A stretch of DNA of 64,000 nucleotides from JANNSX01 sp963741525. Lineage in GTDB: Bacteria; Pseudomonadota; Alphaproteobacteria; Rhizobiales; Hyphomicrobiaceae. The translations under genes and the position numbers were made by a program. Positions 38,024 through 45,631 of this stretch are shown piece by piece. The stretch is from contig CAVUIW010000020.1 of the NCBI GenBank assembly GCA_963741525.1, forward strand, positions 248,001-312,000. Direction: 5' to 3'. The first letter of the stretch is position 1; every line of letters starts with the position of its first letter. Below the pieces are notes generated by a model that did no database searches, was not told the origin of the DNA, and worked only from the letters and a program-made list of their open reading frames with translations.

Positions 38024-38929
38024 ATGCCCTGGTACCAAGTGGTCAAGACCATCAATGGCCGGAAGTACCTCTACCGGCAGCGCACCTATAGGGCGGGCGG
38101 ACGGGTCCGGACGGAAAGCCAGTATGTGGGCGCGGTCGACGAGAGCGGCCGGGCAGCCGTGCTGACGCTCACGACCGAGGATGGCGACGAGTCGGCGGCC
38201 GTCATCATCGAGGATCGGCGTCAATCGGAACCGCTGCCTATCGCATCCGTGCGTATCGACAAACTCATCAATCATCGGACGGACATCAGCAGCTGGGCGC
38301 TCTACCGCGAGAGCGAGGCGGTCGATGAGTTGATGACAGACCAGGGACTTACGCTCATCGATCTGAAGCCAGTGCGAGTCCGGCAGGGAAGGGAGGCAGC
38401 GAGTCATCAGACGAGCATGGGCTACATCGTGCATACACCGGCAGCGGGGAAGCGGACGCTCATCAAGCGGATGTTCCGGCAGGCTCTGGCATCCCGTTGG
38501 CTCGATGCGCTGAAGGATCAGGACCCGGTTCGTTACGCAACGCTTTGTGGCTGGCTCGCACCTCACCAGCATTGGTTCGTGAGCAGTGTCCGGCCAGCCT
38601 GGCTTGGCCTGGCGCTTGACTGGTGGCAACAGCGGCGGCGCGGTCATCATGTGGCAACGGCGATGGCTGCCGAGATGATCCAGCGTGGCCCGAAAGCGAC
38701 GATGGCGAGGTACTTCAAGGCCGCCCGGAAGGCCGAGCGCGAGCTCGAGCTACTGGAGCGGCGACTGGCAGAGCTCGTGCAACCGGCCGCACGTCACAGG
38801 CAGCATGCGCGGGTGGTTAAGGCTCGGACGCGTTTTCGTGAGCTTGCAGCCAAGCACGAACAGGCCATGTGGGTGCGGATCTTTCTCTTCAAGGACCACC
38901 CCCGGTACCGCGGCGGCACGTGGCCTTAA
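38024..38929 (+). CDS. unknown protein flanked by direct repeats (301 aa)
   Basis: Starts at ATG 38024 with AGGAG upstream. The N-terminus (WYQVVKTINGRKYLYRQRTYRAGGRVRTESQYVG) is basic and beta-rich, of a kind seen next to transfer genes. The C-terminal half is strongly helical and basic (about 215-285, coiled coil KAARKAERELELLERRLAELVQ). No known family was recognised. It is divergent from ATPase B. Exact 15-bp repeats bracket it, one before the start and one overlapping the stop codon. Its basic character and position suggest nucleic-acid binding in the transfer module. Confidence 0.65.
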   Translation: MPWYQVVKTINGRKYLYRQRTYRAGGRVRTESQYVGAVDESGRAAVLTLTTEDGDESAAVIIEDRRQSEPLPIASVRIDKLINHRTDISSWALYRESEAVDELMTDQGLTLIDLKPVRVRQGREAASHQTSMGYIVHTPAAGKRTLIKRMFRQALASRWLDALKDQDPVRYATLCGWLAPHQHWFVSSVRPAWLGLALDWWQQRRRGHHVATAMAAEMIQRGPKATMARYFKAARKAERELELLERRLAELVQPAARHRQHARVVKARTRFRELAAKHEQAMWVRIFLFKDHPRYRGGTWP

Positions 38930-38939
38930 CACTACAAGT
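38925..38939 (+). repeat. 15-bp direct repeat, copy 2
   Basis: CTTAACACTACAAGT. It supplies the TAA stop codon (38927-38929) of the 301-aa gene. Confidence 0.9.
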
Positions 38940-39053
38940 AACGATAGTCGGAAAGATCACTTCTGCCGGGGTTTCGAGCGACTTCATTTCGCATCTGCAA
39001 TACGGCCGATCGACGATCAAAGATGTTCGGAAAACGATCTTGACGATTGGTCG

Positions 39054-39308
39054 ATGCGTTCGCTAAACCGCGCATCCAGGCGAAACGTTGCGAGCGCAAC
39101 CTCACCGCGCGAACTCGCATTGAGCGAGTTTGAGAAGCGCTGGCGCGCCGACCCAAAATGGTTGGACCAGGCTTTCCTCCCGCCCCGCGTCGGCCCGGCG
39201 GAGACGGCCGACTTCGACACGAAACCCGGTAGATTGGTCGAGAAGAACAGGGAGAACCTGAAGGACATTGGAGTGACCTTGAGACACAGGGCGAGGCCGA
39301 AGCAGTAA
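39054..39308 (+). CDS. possible small hypothetical protein (84 aa)
   Basis: Short frame from ATG 39054. Its middle (ELALSEFEKRWRADPKWLDQAFLPPRVG) looks protein-like, but there is no convincing ribosome site and opposing frames exist. Low confidence. Confidence 0.3.
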   Translation: MRSLNRASRRNVASATSPRELALSEFEKRWRADPKWLDQAFLPPRVGPAETADFDTKPGRLVEKNRENLKDIGVTLRHRARPKQ

Positions 39309-39926
39309 GCTCAAGGACAAAAGGAATTCGGCTGACGTGGTCGCCGAGCGCTCGAAGAGCGGCTTCCACGAGGCGAGCATTTTGTGTCGAAGTCGGGCGT
39401 CAAGCCCGACGCGGGGCGAGTCAATTGGCTTTTGATTTGAGCACGTTACAAACAACGTTGGGCCATGTGCCCCTTCCTTTCTGATTGGAAGACCGAGTTC
39501 CAGGGATAAAGGAAGTAGGGAGCAGGCCCGGTGTACGGTTGAGATGAGTTAACTGAAGCTAGCTGGTTTGTGGCAATTGACCTGACGAGTCCGCCTGGCA
39601 GAAAAGCTGGCCTCACCGCCGTGAGATTCTCCGTTCAAGGGCCATTGATACAGAACGGCTGCTCGACATTCGATAGCGGACGTTTGATCGGACGCTTGAT
39701 CGGTCGACCACATCAGCTGCAACCGGGCTTGACGGTCGGGACGATCCGAAACTGGCTTTGGAACCGAGAACGCTCAGGGCCACTGAACGAACCCGCTCTC
39801 GCGGGAGAGTGTTGAGACGATGGGCCGTGCCTGATGGGATCGGGATGGCTCGGTAACGGGATGGGAAGCGTCCCGTCGTGAGGATCAAGGGGTTAGCAAC
39901 CTCAACCTCAGGATCGAGAGCTTCCC
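39309..39926. other. left flank of IS91-type element B
   Basis: No supportable gene. It contains a small hairpin (CTCTC 39796-39800 / GAGAG 39805-39809) and the leader of the recombinase gene. One end of the IS91-type element is expected here but was not defined. Confidence 0.35.
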
Positions 39927-40811
39927 ATGACGAGCAAGTCCATCAGCCCGCTGCGCCAGCGCATGATCAACGACATGAGCGTGCGCAACTTCGTGCCCGA
40001 CACCCAACGCGAGTATATTCGCGCGGTTAAGAATCTCACACTCTTTCTCCAGCGATCGCCCGACACGGCAACCGCCGAGGATCTGCGCGCCTTCCAGTTG
40101 CACATGACCGTATCAGGCGTGCGGCCACCGACCATCAACGCGACGGTCACGGCATTGCGCTTCTTCTTCAAGGTGACGGTCGACAAACCGGAGACGACGC
40201 GGCACCTCGTGTTCGTCTACGAGCCGCGCAAGCTGCCGCGCATTCTGCCGCCCGAGGATGTGCTGCGGCTGCTGGAGGCAGCCCCCAATCCGAAGTCGAA
40301 GGCGGCGCTAAGCGTTGCCTACGGCGCGGGCTTGCGGGCGATGGAGGTGGTGGCCCTCAAGGTCAGCGACATCGACAGCCAGCGCATGCTGCTACGCGTC
40401 GAGCAGGGCAAGGGGCGCAAGGATCGCTTTGCGATGTTGTCACCGAAGCTGCTGGAGCTTCTGCGAGACTGGTACCGGATCGCGCGACCGCGGCTCTACA
40501 TGTTCCCCGGCCGCGACAAGATCGGGCCGATGACACCGCGCCAGCTGAACCGGATCTGCCACACGGCGGCCGAGCTTGCCGGTCTGCCCGCATGGATCGC
40601 GCCGCACACCCTGCGCCATTCGTTCGCGACGCATCTGCTGGAACAGAACATCGACGTGCGCATCATCCAGGTGCTGCTGGGCCACGCGAAGCTGGACACG
40701 ACCGCGCGCTATACGCAGGTGGCGACCAACATCATCCGCCAGGTCATGAGCCCGCTCGATCGGTTGGCGCCGCTGGCGCCGAAGAAGAAGGAGGACGAGC
40801 CGGACAAGTAG
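39927..40811 (+). CDS. IS91-associated tyrosine recombinase (intact element)
   Basis: XerC-like recombinase of 294 aa starting at ATG 39927 (PLRQRMINDMSVRNFVPDTQREYIRAV). Catalytic residues are the Arg in GAGLRAMEVVAL, HTLRHSFATH, LGHAKLDT and the Tyr in TARYTQVA. The charged tail (KKKEDEPDK) is short. It is followed 12 bp later by the IS91 transposase. Paralogue of 11003-11869, clearly diverged, so the two elements are different members rather than recent copies. Confidence 0.9.
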   Translation: MTSKSISPLRQRMINDMSVRNFVPDTQREYIRAVKNLTLFLQRSPDTATAEDLRAFQLHMTVSGVRPPTINATVTALRFFFKVTVDKPETTRHLVFVYEPRKLPRILPPEDVLRLLEAAPNPKSKAALSVAYGAGLRAMEVVALKVSDIDSQRMLLRVEQGKGRKDRFAMLSPKLLELLRDWYRIARPRLYMFPGRDKIGPMTPRQLNRICHTAAELAGLPAWIAPHTLRHSFATHLLEQNIDVRIIQVLLGHAKLDTTARYTQVATNIIRQVMSPLDRLAPLAPKKKEDEPDK

Positions 40812-40823
40812 CTCGGCTCGATC

Positions 40824-42113
40824 GTGGCCCGACCAGCTCTGGAGATCGCGGATATCTTCCGTGATCACGGCTCCGCTTGGCGTGAAGCCAACCGTGGCCA
40901 TGTGAGCCTTGGCCAGCTGAAGGTGATGAGCGCCATCGAGAGCTGCAGGACTGCAGCCCTCGGTGGCCACGTTGCACGTTGTGAGAACGACGCCTGCGGG
41001 CACACGCATATCGCCTTCAACAGTTGTCGTAATCGCCACTGCCCGAAGTGCCAAGGATCGGCGGCACGCGCATGGTTGGAAGAACGGGAAGCTGAGTTAC
41101 TCCCCGTGCCGTACTTCCATGTCGTGTTCTCGCTGCCGGCGGAGATCACCGACATCGCCTACCAGAACAAGGCCGTGGTCTACGATCTACTCATGAGGGT
41201 CTCGGCCGACGTGATGCTGACCATTGCCGCCGACCCCAAGCACCTCGGCGCGAAGATCGCGATCACCTCGGTGCTGCACACTTGGGGCAGCGCCATGATG
41301 CACCACCCCCATGTTCACATGATCGTACCCGGTGGCGGCATCTCGACCACGCCGGTTGGCATCGTGCCGGAGGCGCGTCTGCGACACGACGGGCAACCGA
41401 AGGCGCAAGGAGCGACGTGGATCAGTGCCAAGGCGAAGTTCCTGCTGCCTGTGCGCGTACTCTCGGCGCTGTTCCGCCGCCGTATGATCGAAGCCCTCAT
41501 CGTCGCACACAAGGCCGGCAAGCTGCAGTTCTTCAACGAGCTTGCGCCTCTCGCCGAAGGTGCGGCATTCATCGACCATCTGGAACCGCTCAAGGCGAAG
41601 AAGTGGCACGTCTACGCCAAGCGCCCGTTCGGCGGGCCCCAGGCCGTGCTCGCCTATCTCGCCCGCTACACCCACCGCGTCGCGATCTCGAACCGGCGCC
41701 TCATCAACGTCGACGCCGACCGCGTCACCTTCAAGGTCAAGGACTATCGCGTCGACGGACCCGGCCGGTACACGACGCTGACCCTCGACCCCCACGAGTT
41801 CATCCGCCGCTTCCTGATCCACGTGCTCCCCAAAGGCCTGCATCGCATCCGCCACTACGGCCTCTTCGCCAACGGCCAGCGCGAGGCGAACCTCGCAAAG
41901 GCGCGGGCTCTGCTGCGTGTAAAGGAAGTCGATCCTGCCGACGATGCCTTGCCTCGCGCAGACGCCGAGCCCACCGATACGCCGGCCATGCACCCGCGTC
42001 CATGCCCCTGCTGCGGCGCCCGCATGCTCATCATCGAGACCTTCCAGGGCGTCCGCAGGCCACCGCCGCACTCGTCACCATCGAGTGGCCGACCCAGGGG
42101 CGACACGTCATGA
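40824..42113 (+). CDS. IS91-family HUH/Y2 transposase (intact)
   Basis: Rolling-circle transposase of 429 aa with a GTG start at 40824. An N-terminal zinc finger (CENDACGHTHIAFNSCRNRHCPKC) precedes the HUH motif HHPHVHMIVPGGG (about 159-171), the paired tyrosines YLARYTHRV (about 278-286) and a C-terminal CPCCGARM finger. These enzymes nick one strand at oriIS and move DNA by rolling circle, sometimes carrying neighbouring genes past the terminator. This copy has no frameshift and looks functional. Confidence 0.92.
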   Translation: MARPALEIADIFRDHGSAWREANRGHVSLGQLKVMSAIESCRTAALGGHVARCENDACGHTHIAFNSCRNRHCPKCQGSAARAWLEEREAELLPVPYFHVVFSLPAEITDIAYQNKAVVYDLLMRVSADVMLTIAADPKHLGAKIAITSVLHTWGSAMMHHPHVHMIVPGGGISTTPVGIVPEARLRHDGQPKAQGATWISAKAKFLLPVRVLSALFRRRMIEALIVAHKAGKLQFFNELAPLAEGAAFIDHLEPLKAKKWHVYAKRPFGGPQAVLAYLARYTHRVAISNRRLINVDADRVTFKVKDYRVDGPGRYTTLTLDPHEFIRRFLIHVLPKGLHRIRHYGLFANGQREANLAKARALLRVKEVDPADDALPRADAEPTDTPAMHPRPCPCCGARMLIIETFQGVRRPPPHSSPSSGRPRGDTS

Positions 42114-42575
42114 GCGACCTGTCCTACGTCGAGCCCGACATCGTTGATCAACGTTGCAGCAGGTCACGAACCGGCAGCGCCGGCGCTTGTCTCGATCGCT
42201 GCCAAATCAGCCGCAGGGCCGGTCAGTCGCCGCCGTCCAACATCAATCTCGCTGACATGATCGGCCGGGGGACACCCAACATGTCGCCCGGCCCGCTCGA
42301 TCAGTGCCAACTTCGGCGCCGATCGGGGCCCGCTGCACCCGCCGCAATCACCAAATCCCCATAACGCGCGGCACCATACGTGCCCAACCCCTCGCGGGTT
42401 CCTTCCCTGGAGGCTTCCGTACGCCGGCCCCCGTGCGCCAGGATCCGTTCGTGAAGGCCGGCATCCGGAACCCTTCACATAAGCGGTCGTTTGACGACGC
42501 TGATGACCAGTCGCCGTGTGCTTTTGTTCGCGACCGCCGCACCACGTTTCGCGGTTGCGTCTGCTGCGCTGCAGG
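42114..42575. other. right flank of IS91-type element B
   Basis: No supportable gene. The first part is the 3' non-coding flank of the transposase and probably holds the element's other end. Confidence 0.4.
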
Positions 42576-43109
42576 TTAACTCGCATTGGCGCCGCAGGGC
42601 GGCTGATCGACCCGATACACCGGATAGAACTCGGCGATCTTTTGGAATTCAGTCAGTGGCGCGCCGAAGTCGACCGGGAAATGTTTTCGCCCACTTGCCG
42701 CGATGCGCACATACTCCCTCAGAATTGGAGGTCTTTCGTCCGACGGAACAACAACGAGGTGGACCGGCTCTCGTCGTCCGTGCCGCAACACGGCATCGCC
42801 ATGGGTTGCCTCCACGGCCTTGACCCAATTTGCTTCGGAGCCGAGCATCGACACGACGTAACGATTGCCGTTGACGGGAATGATCACAAGCGGCACAGCG
42901 GTAGTGCGGCCAGATTTGCGGTCGTGAACTTCGAGGACTACTACGTTCTCCAAAGGTAGCCCGAGAACTTTCCACCAAATCATGAGCCGGCCGATCCAGC
43001 GGCCGAGCAGTGTTGGCCGCCATTTACGATAGAGCAATCGCATGAAAACATCGCGCTCAGCAGGATCACTGTGCATCAGGTTGATCATGTTATTCGCACT
43101 CAAGCGCAT
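42576..43109 (-). CDS. nitroreductase/quinone reductase, F420-type (DUF385/DDN fold)
   Basis: Protein of 177 aa with the split-barrel pattern of deazaflavin-dependent nitroreductases: VVVLEVHDRKSGRTTAVPLVIIPVNGNRYVVSMLGSEANWVKAVEA, HGRREPVHLVVVPSDERPPILREYV, FPVYRVD-like end. The family is known mainly from actinobacteria, using F420. Some proteobacterial members may use another flavin. No nearby gene indicates F420 synthesis. It stands alone after the IS91 element. Confidence 0.75.
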   Translation of the reverse strand: MRLSANNMINLMHSDPAERDVFMRLLYRKWRPTLLGRWIGRLMIWWKVLGLPLENVVVLEVHDRKSGRTTAVPLVIIPVNGNRYVVSMLGSEANWVKAVEATHGDAVLRHGRREPVHLVVVPSDERPPILREYVRIAASGRKHFPVDFGAPLTEFQKIAEFYPVYRVDQPPCGANAS

Positions 43110-43515
43110 GTGAAGCCGTCGCCCTCATAGCTTCGCATCATCGCAGCAAGCACTTCTAGCCATCATTGATGACGATCAAGGTTTTCCGTGGCCCTCTTTG
43201 GAGGGATATCGCCCATGCGACGCTCAAGGATGTTCATCGACCCCGCCTGCTACGGCTGTGTTGTGCACCAGCCAAACGACCACTTCGAGCCAGAATCTGC
43301 CGCCCTGAGGCGCAAACAATCAGTCGACGCGTGCTTCTCGAACGCGCCCGTCACACCAAGTTGAGAACGACTGTCTGCTTTGCTGCGGTGCAATCAACGC
43401 CACCTACTTGAACCACACCCGCTTCCAGGGGCCGAGCATGCCGCCGTACTCCTGCTGCCGGGTCAGTCTCGACCAGCCAGCGGTATCAATCCTGCCGGCA
43501 AGCGGTGACGGCTGC
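43110..43515. other. interval without supported gene
   Basis: Nothing recognised on either strand. It lies between the nitroreductase start and the 3' end of the cytochrome b gene. Confidence 0.35.
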
Positions 43516-44787
43516 TTAGTCGTCATCCCCGCCTCGGCCCCTACCTCGGCCCCGGCCACGACCACGCCCCCGTCCTTTTCCTCGTGACTTCACCTTGACG
43601 ACCCGAGCACTTGCGCGGTGCGCGGATGCAAGTCTCGTTCGCTTGCGCGATGAGACCGCGCGCTCCGACCTGGTCGGTCGCCTGTCACTCTTCGCCCTTG
43701 GCTGCAAATCATCGGGCAAGCCAGCCCAGGGCTGCTCGTCATCAACGGAGGGGCCATTGCTCACTGTGACCCGATCAGCAATCGCAAGACCAACTGCGCG
43801 TGCGACGCTCAAGGGCCCTGTTGCGCGACCAGTCGTCCGCGCCGCGCCTTCCACAAAACTTGTGGTTCGCCGCAGTGCCGGTAGTGCTCTGATCTGAACT
43901 TCTGCGGCAGACTTTGCTTCAACCGTCTCCCCAGCAGGTGCCGGCTTGGCATGCTCGGTTGCCGCGTCGAGGCTGGTCGAGTCGCTTGCAGTCACGGTGG
44001 CCGGCGGCTCCGCAACACTCCCAGGTGCCGTTGTCGTGCTGTGCTGCCCCTCTGCAGCCGCAACGGCGGCTCTCCGCTTTTCGATGATTTCGAGCTGGGC
44101 CTGGAATTGCGGCCAGCCAAGCGATGCCACGATTGCGAGGAGTGCCATTAGCGCCAGCGCATTCGTGCCTCGCAACCGGGTCTCCAACTCGCGCTCTGCT
44201 GCAGCGTCCTCGCCGGGCGTACCCAGTCTGGGTTTGCGACCGGTAAACATCGCCCGCACGAGGTTCTCTCTGTGCGTGCCGCTCGCCAGGATCACGCCGA
44301 CAACGTGGATGGGAACGAGTGCGAACAGGCTGTAGGCAAGCCCCCAGTGAATTGTCTCGACCCATTCGACCGCAAAGTACTGGCGCGTCCCCATCATGAC
44401 ACCGGTCGTGCCGATACCGGCGATGACGGCCAGAAGGGCGAGGATCATGGCGCCGCCGGCCGGATTGTGGCCGAGCTTGCGGTCGGCGAATCCGGTCAGG
44501 GCGTCGGCGGCGTAGGTGACGACGGCGCGGGGCGAACGAACGAAATCTGTGAAGCGCGCATGCCGGGTACCGAAGAAACCCCATGCAATGCGAAAGGCCA
44601 CGAGTGCGAGCGCAACATAGCCGACGAAGCGGTGTATCTTTCCCAAGCCACCGGTTGTGAGGAAAGCGGCGATGATGCAGACAACGAGCGTCCAATGAAA
44701 GACGCGAACAGGCAAGTCCCAAATCAGCACCGAATCCGGCAGGCGGGAACCGCCGGATTCGGCTTCTCTCGTCACGACTTGCGTCAA
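43516..44787 (-). CDS. cytochrome b561-type protein with RG-repeat tail
   Basis: Protein of 423 aa. The N-terminal 180 residues form a four-helix cytochrome b (b561/hydrogenase type), with haem-ligand histidines in VRVFHWTLV, GKIHRFVGY, ETIHWGLAYS and LVPIHVVGV. A further hydrophobic segment follows at about 210-225. The last 190 residues are unusual: an Ala/Glu-rich coiled coil, a disordered basic stretch, and a terminal run of Gly-Arg dipeptides ending in DDD. It overlaps the PepSY gene by four bases. Cytochrome b plus a secreted PepSY protein is a recurring pair in proteobacteria, thought to be a redox or metal-linked module. Confidence 0.85.
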   Translation of the reverse strand: MTQVVTREAESGGSRLPDSVLIWDLPVRVFHWTLVVCIIAAFLTTGGLGKIHRFVGYVALALVAFRIAWGFFGTRHARFTDFVRSPRAVVTYAADALTGFADRKLGHNPAGGAMILALLAVIAGIGTTGVMMGTRQYFAVEWVETIHWGLAYSLFALVPIHVVGVILASGTHRENLVRAMFTGRKPRLGTPGEDAAAERELETRLRGTNALALMALLAIVASLGWPQFQAQLEIIEKRRAAVAAAEGQHSTTTAPGSVAEPPATVTASDSTSLDAATEHAKPAPAGETVEAKSAAEVQIRALPALRRTTSFVEGAARTTGRATGPLSVARAVGLAIADRVTVSNGPSVDDEQPWAGLPDDLQPRAKSDRRPTRSERAVSSRKRTRLASAHRASARVVKVKSRGKGRGRGRGRGRGRGRGGDDD

Positions 44788-45067
44788 GAGCCCTTCTCTT
44801 CGGAGAGCATGACCTCGGCCGTGACGGGATTGAAGAACGGTTCGAAAAGCTTGCCGGTCTTGTCGACGCCGTAGACCTCGTAACAGGTCCCTTCCTCGTC
44901 GATCTTCTTGACCTCGTAGCCGAGCTCAACGGCCTTGGCCGAAATCTGCTCTTGGGTCATCCATTTGTCCTTGGCTTCCTCGGTGCATTTGGCGAGGCCG
45001 TCGGCGAAAGCCGGGGTGGTGGAAGCGACGGAGGCGGCCAGCGCCGCGAGTGAAACGTGTATTTCAT
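44784..45067 (-). CDS. secreted PepSY-domain protein (frameshift in signal peptide)
   Basis: Small exported protein of about 93 aa. The frame ending at 44784 gives SLAALAASVASTTPAFADG (signal peptide and cleavage site) and a PepSY-like domain (WMTQEQISAKAVELGYEVKKIDEEGTCYEVYGVDKTGKLFEPFFNPVTAEVM). The only good start, ATG 45067 with GGAGC upstream, is in another frame (MKYTFHSRR). One missing base near 45055 (T-run) explains it: MKYTF-SLAALAAS. As written the signal peptide would be lost. Co-translated with the cytochrome b gene. Confidence 0.75.
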
Positions 45068-45137
45068 GTGAAGCTCCATCGAACTCCGCTGCCGGATGGC
45101 GCGGTTGACAAATTCTACCGATCGAAAATGACGCGAC

Positions 45138-45167
45138 GCTGACACCATCTGTCAGCTGATTGTCAGC
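45138..45167. promoter_or_regulatory. Pho-box-like repeat array
   Basis: GCTGACA (45138-45144), TGTCAGC (45150-45156) and TGTCAGC (45161-45167). The last two form an 11-bp-spaced direct repeat, the spacing of PhoB/OmpR-type sites (CTGTCAT-N4 pattern). It lies between the divergent PepSY/cytochrome operon and the XRE gene. Confidence 0.5.
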
Positions 45168-45195
45168 GATCATGCCCGAAGGCTGTGTTTCAATG

Positions 45196-45567
45196 ATGCG
45201 GATCTGGCCGTTCACATTCGACGGTTCAGATGCTCTGAGTAAGATTATGCTGCCATTCCTGCGGGCCGGTGCTGTGAAGAGAGACGTCGAGCGCATTATT
45301 GTGCAGTCATTGCGCGTGCAAGCTGGTGCATGGCTGCGCGATCTCCGCACGCGCCGGGGGATGTCGCAACGACAAATCGCTGAGGCCGTCGGCGCGCCGT
45401 CGACAAGTTTCATTTCGCGTGTTGAAAAGGGCCGCAGCCGGCTAACGCCCAAACAGTATCGCAAATGGGCAAGGGCGCTGAGGGTTTCTCAGCGCACATT
45501 GGTGAAGACGTTGATGCAGCACTACGATCCCATCACGTACGAGATATTGTTTCGGAACAATCCGTAG
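45196..45567 (+). CDS. XRE-family transcriptional regulator
   Basis: About 123 aa; ATG 45196 or ATG 45247 could be the start. The Cro/C1-type HTH occupies the middle (AGAWLRDLRTRRGMSQRQIAEAVGAPSTSFISRVEKGRSRLTPKQYRKWARAL), followed by a short C-terminal helix region. It is divergent from the PepSY-cytochrome pair and upstream of the polysaccharide deacetylase, so it could regulate either. Confidence 0.8.
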   Translation: MRIWPFTFDGSDALSKIMLPFLRAGAVKRDVERIIVQSLRVQAGAWLRDLRTRRGMSQRQIAEAVGAPSTSFISRVEKGRSRLTPKQYRKWARALRVSQRTLVKTLMQHYDPITYEILFRNNP

Positions 45568-45631
45568 CATTGCACACAGTGATCCGCGCCGCCGGTTGAC
45601 CACCGTGCACATTCAGGTTCTCCATCCAGAC

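Larger units (their letters stand above)
39927..42113 (+). mobile_element. IS91-type element B (intact genes)
   Basis: Recombinase plus HUH transposase in one unit. The coordinates cover the coding part only. It is oriented opposite to element A at 9.8-11.9 kb, so the two point away from each other around a 28-kb interval. Confidence 0.8.

Noticed and set aside
37754..38650. Upstream open extension of VirD4-type ATPase B
   Set aside because: Antisense to the well-supported 301-aa gene and without homology; ATG 37753 starts the conserved motor domain.
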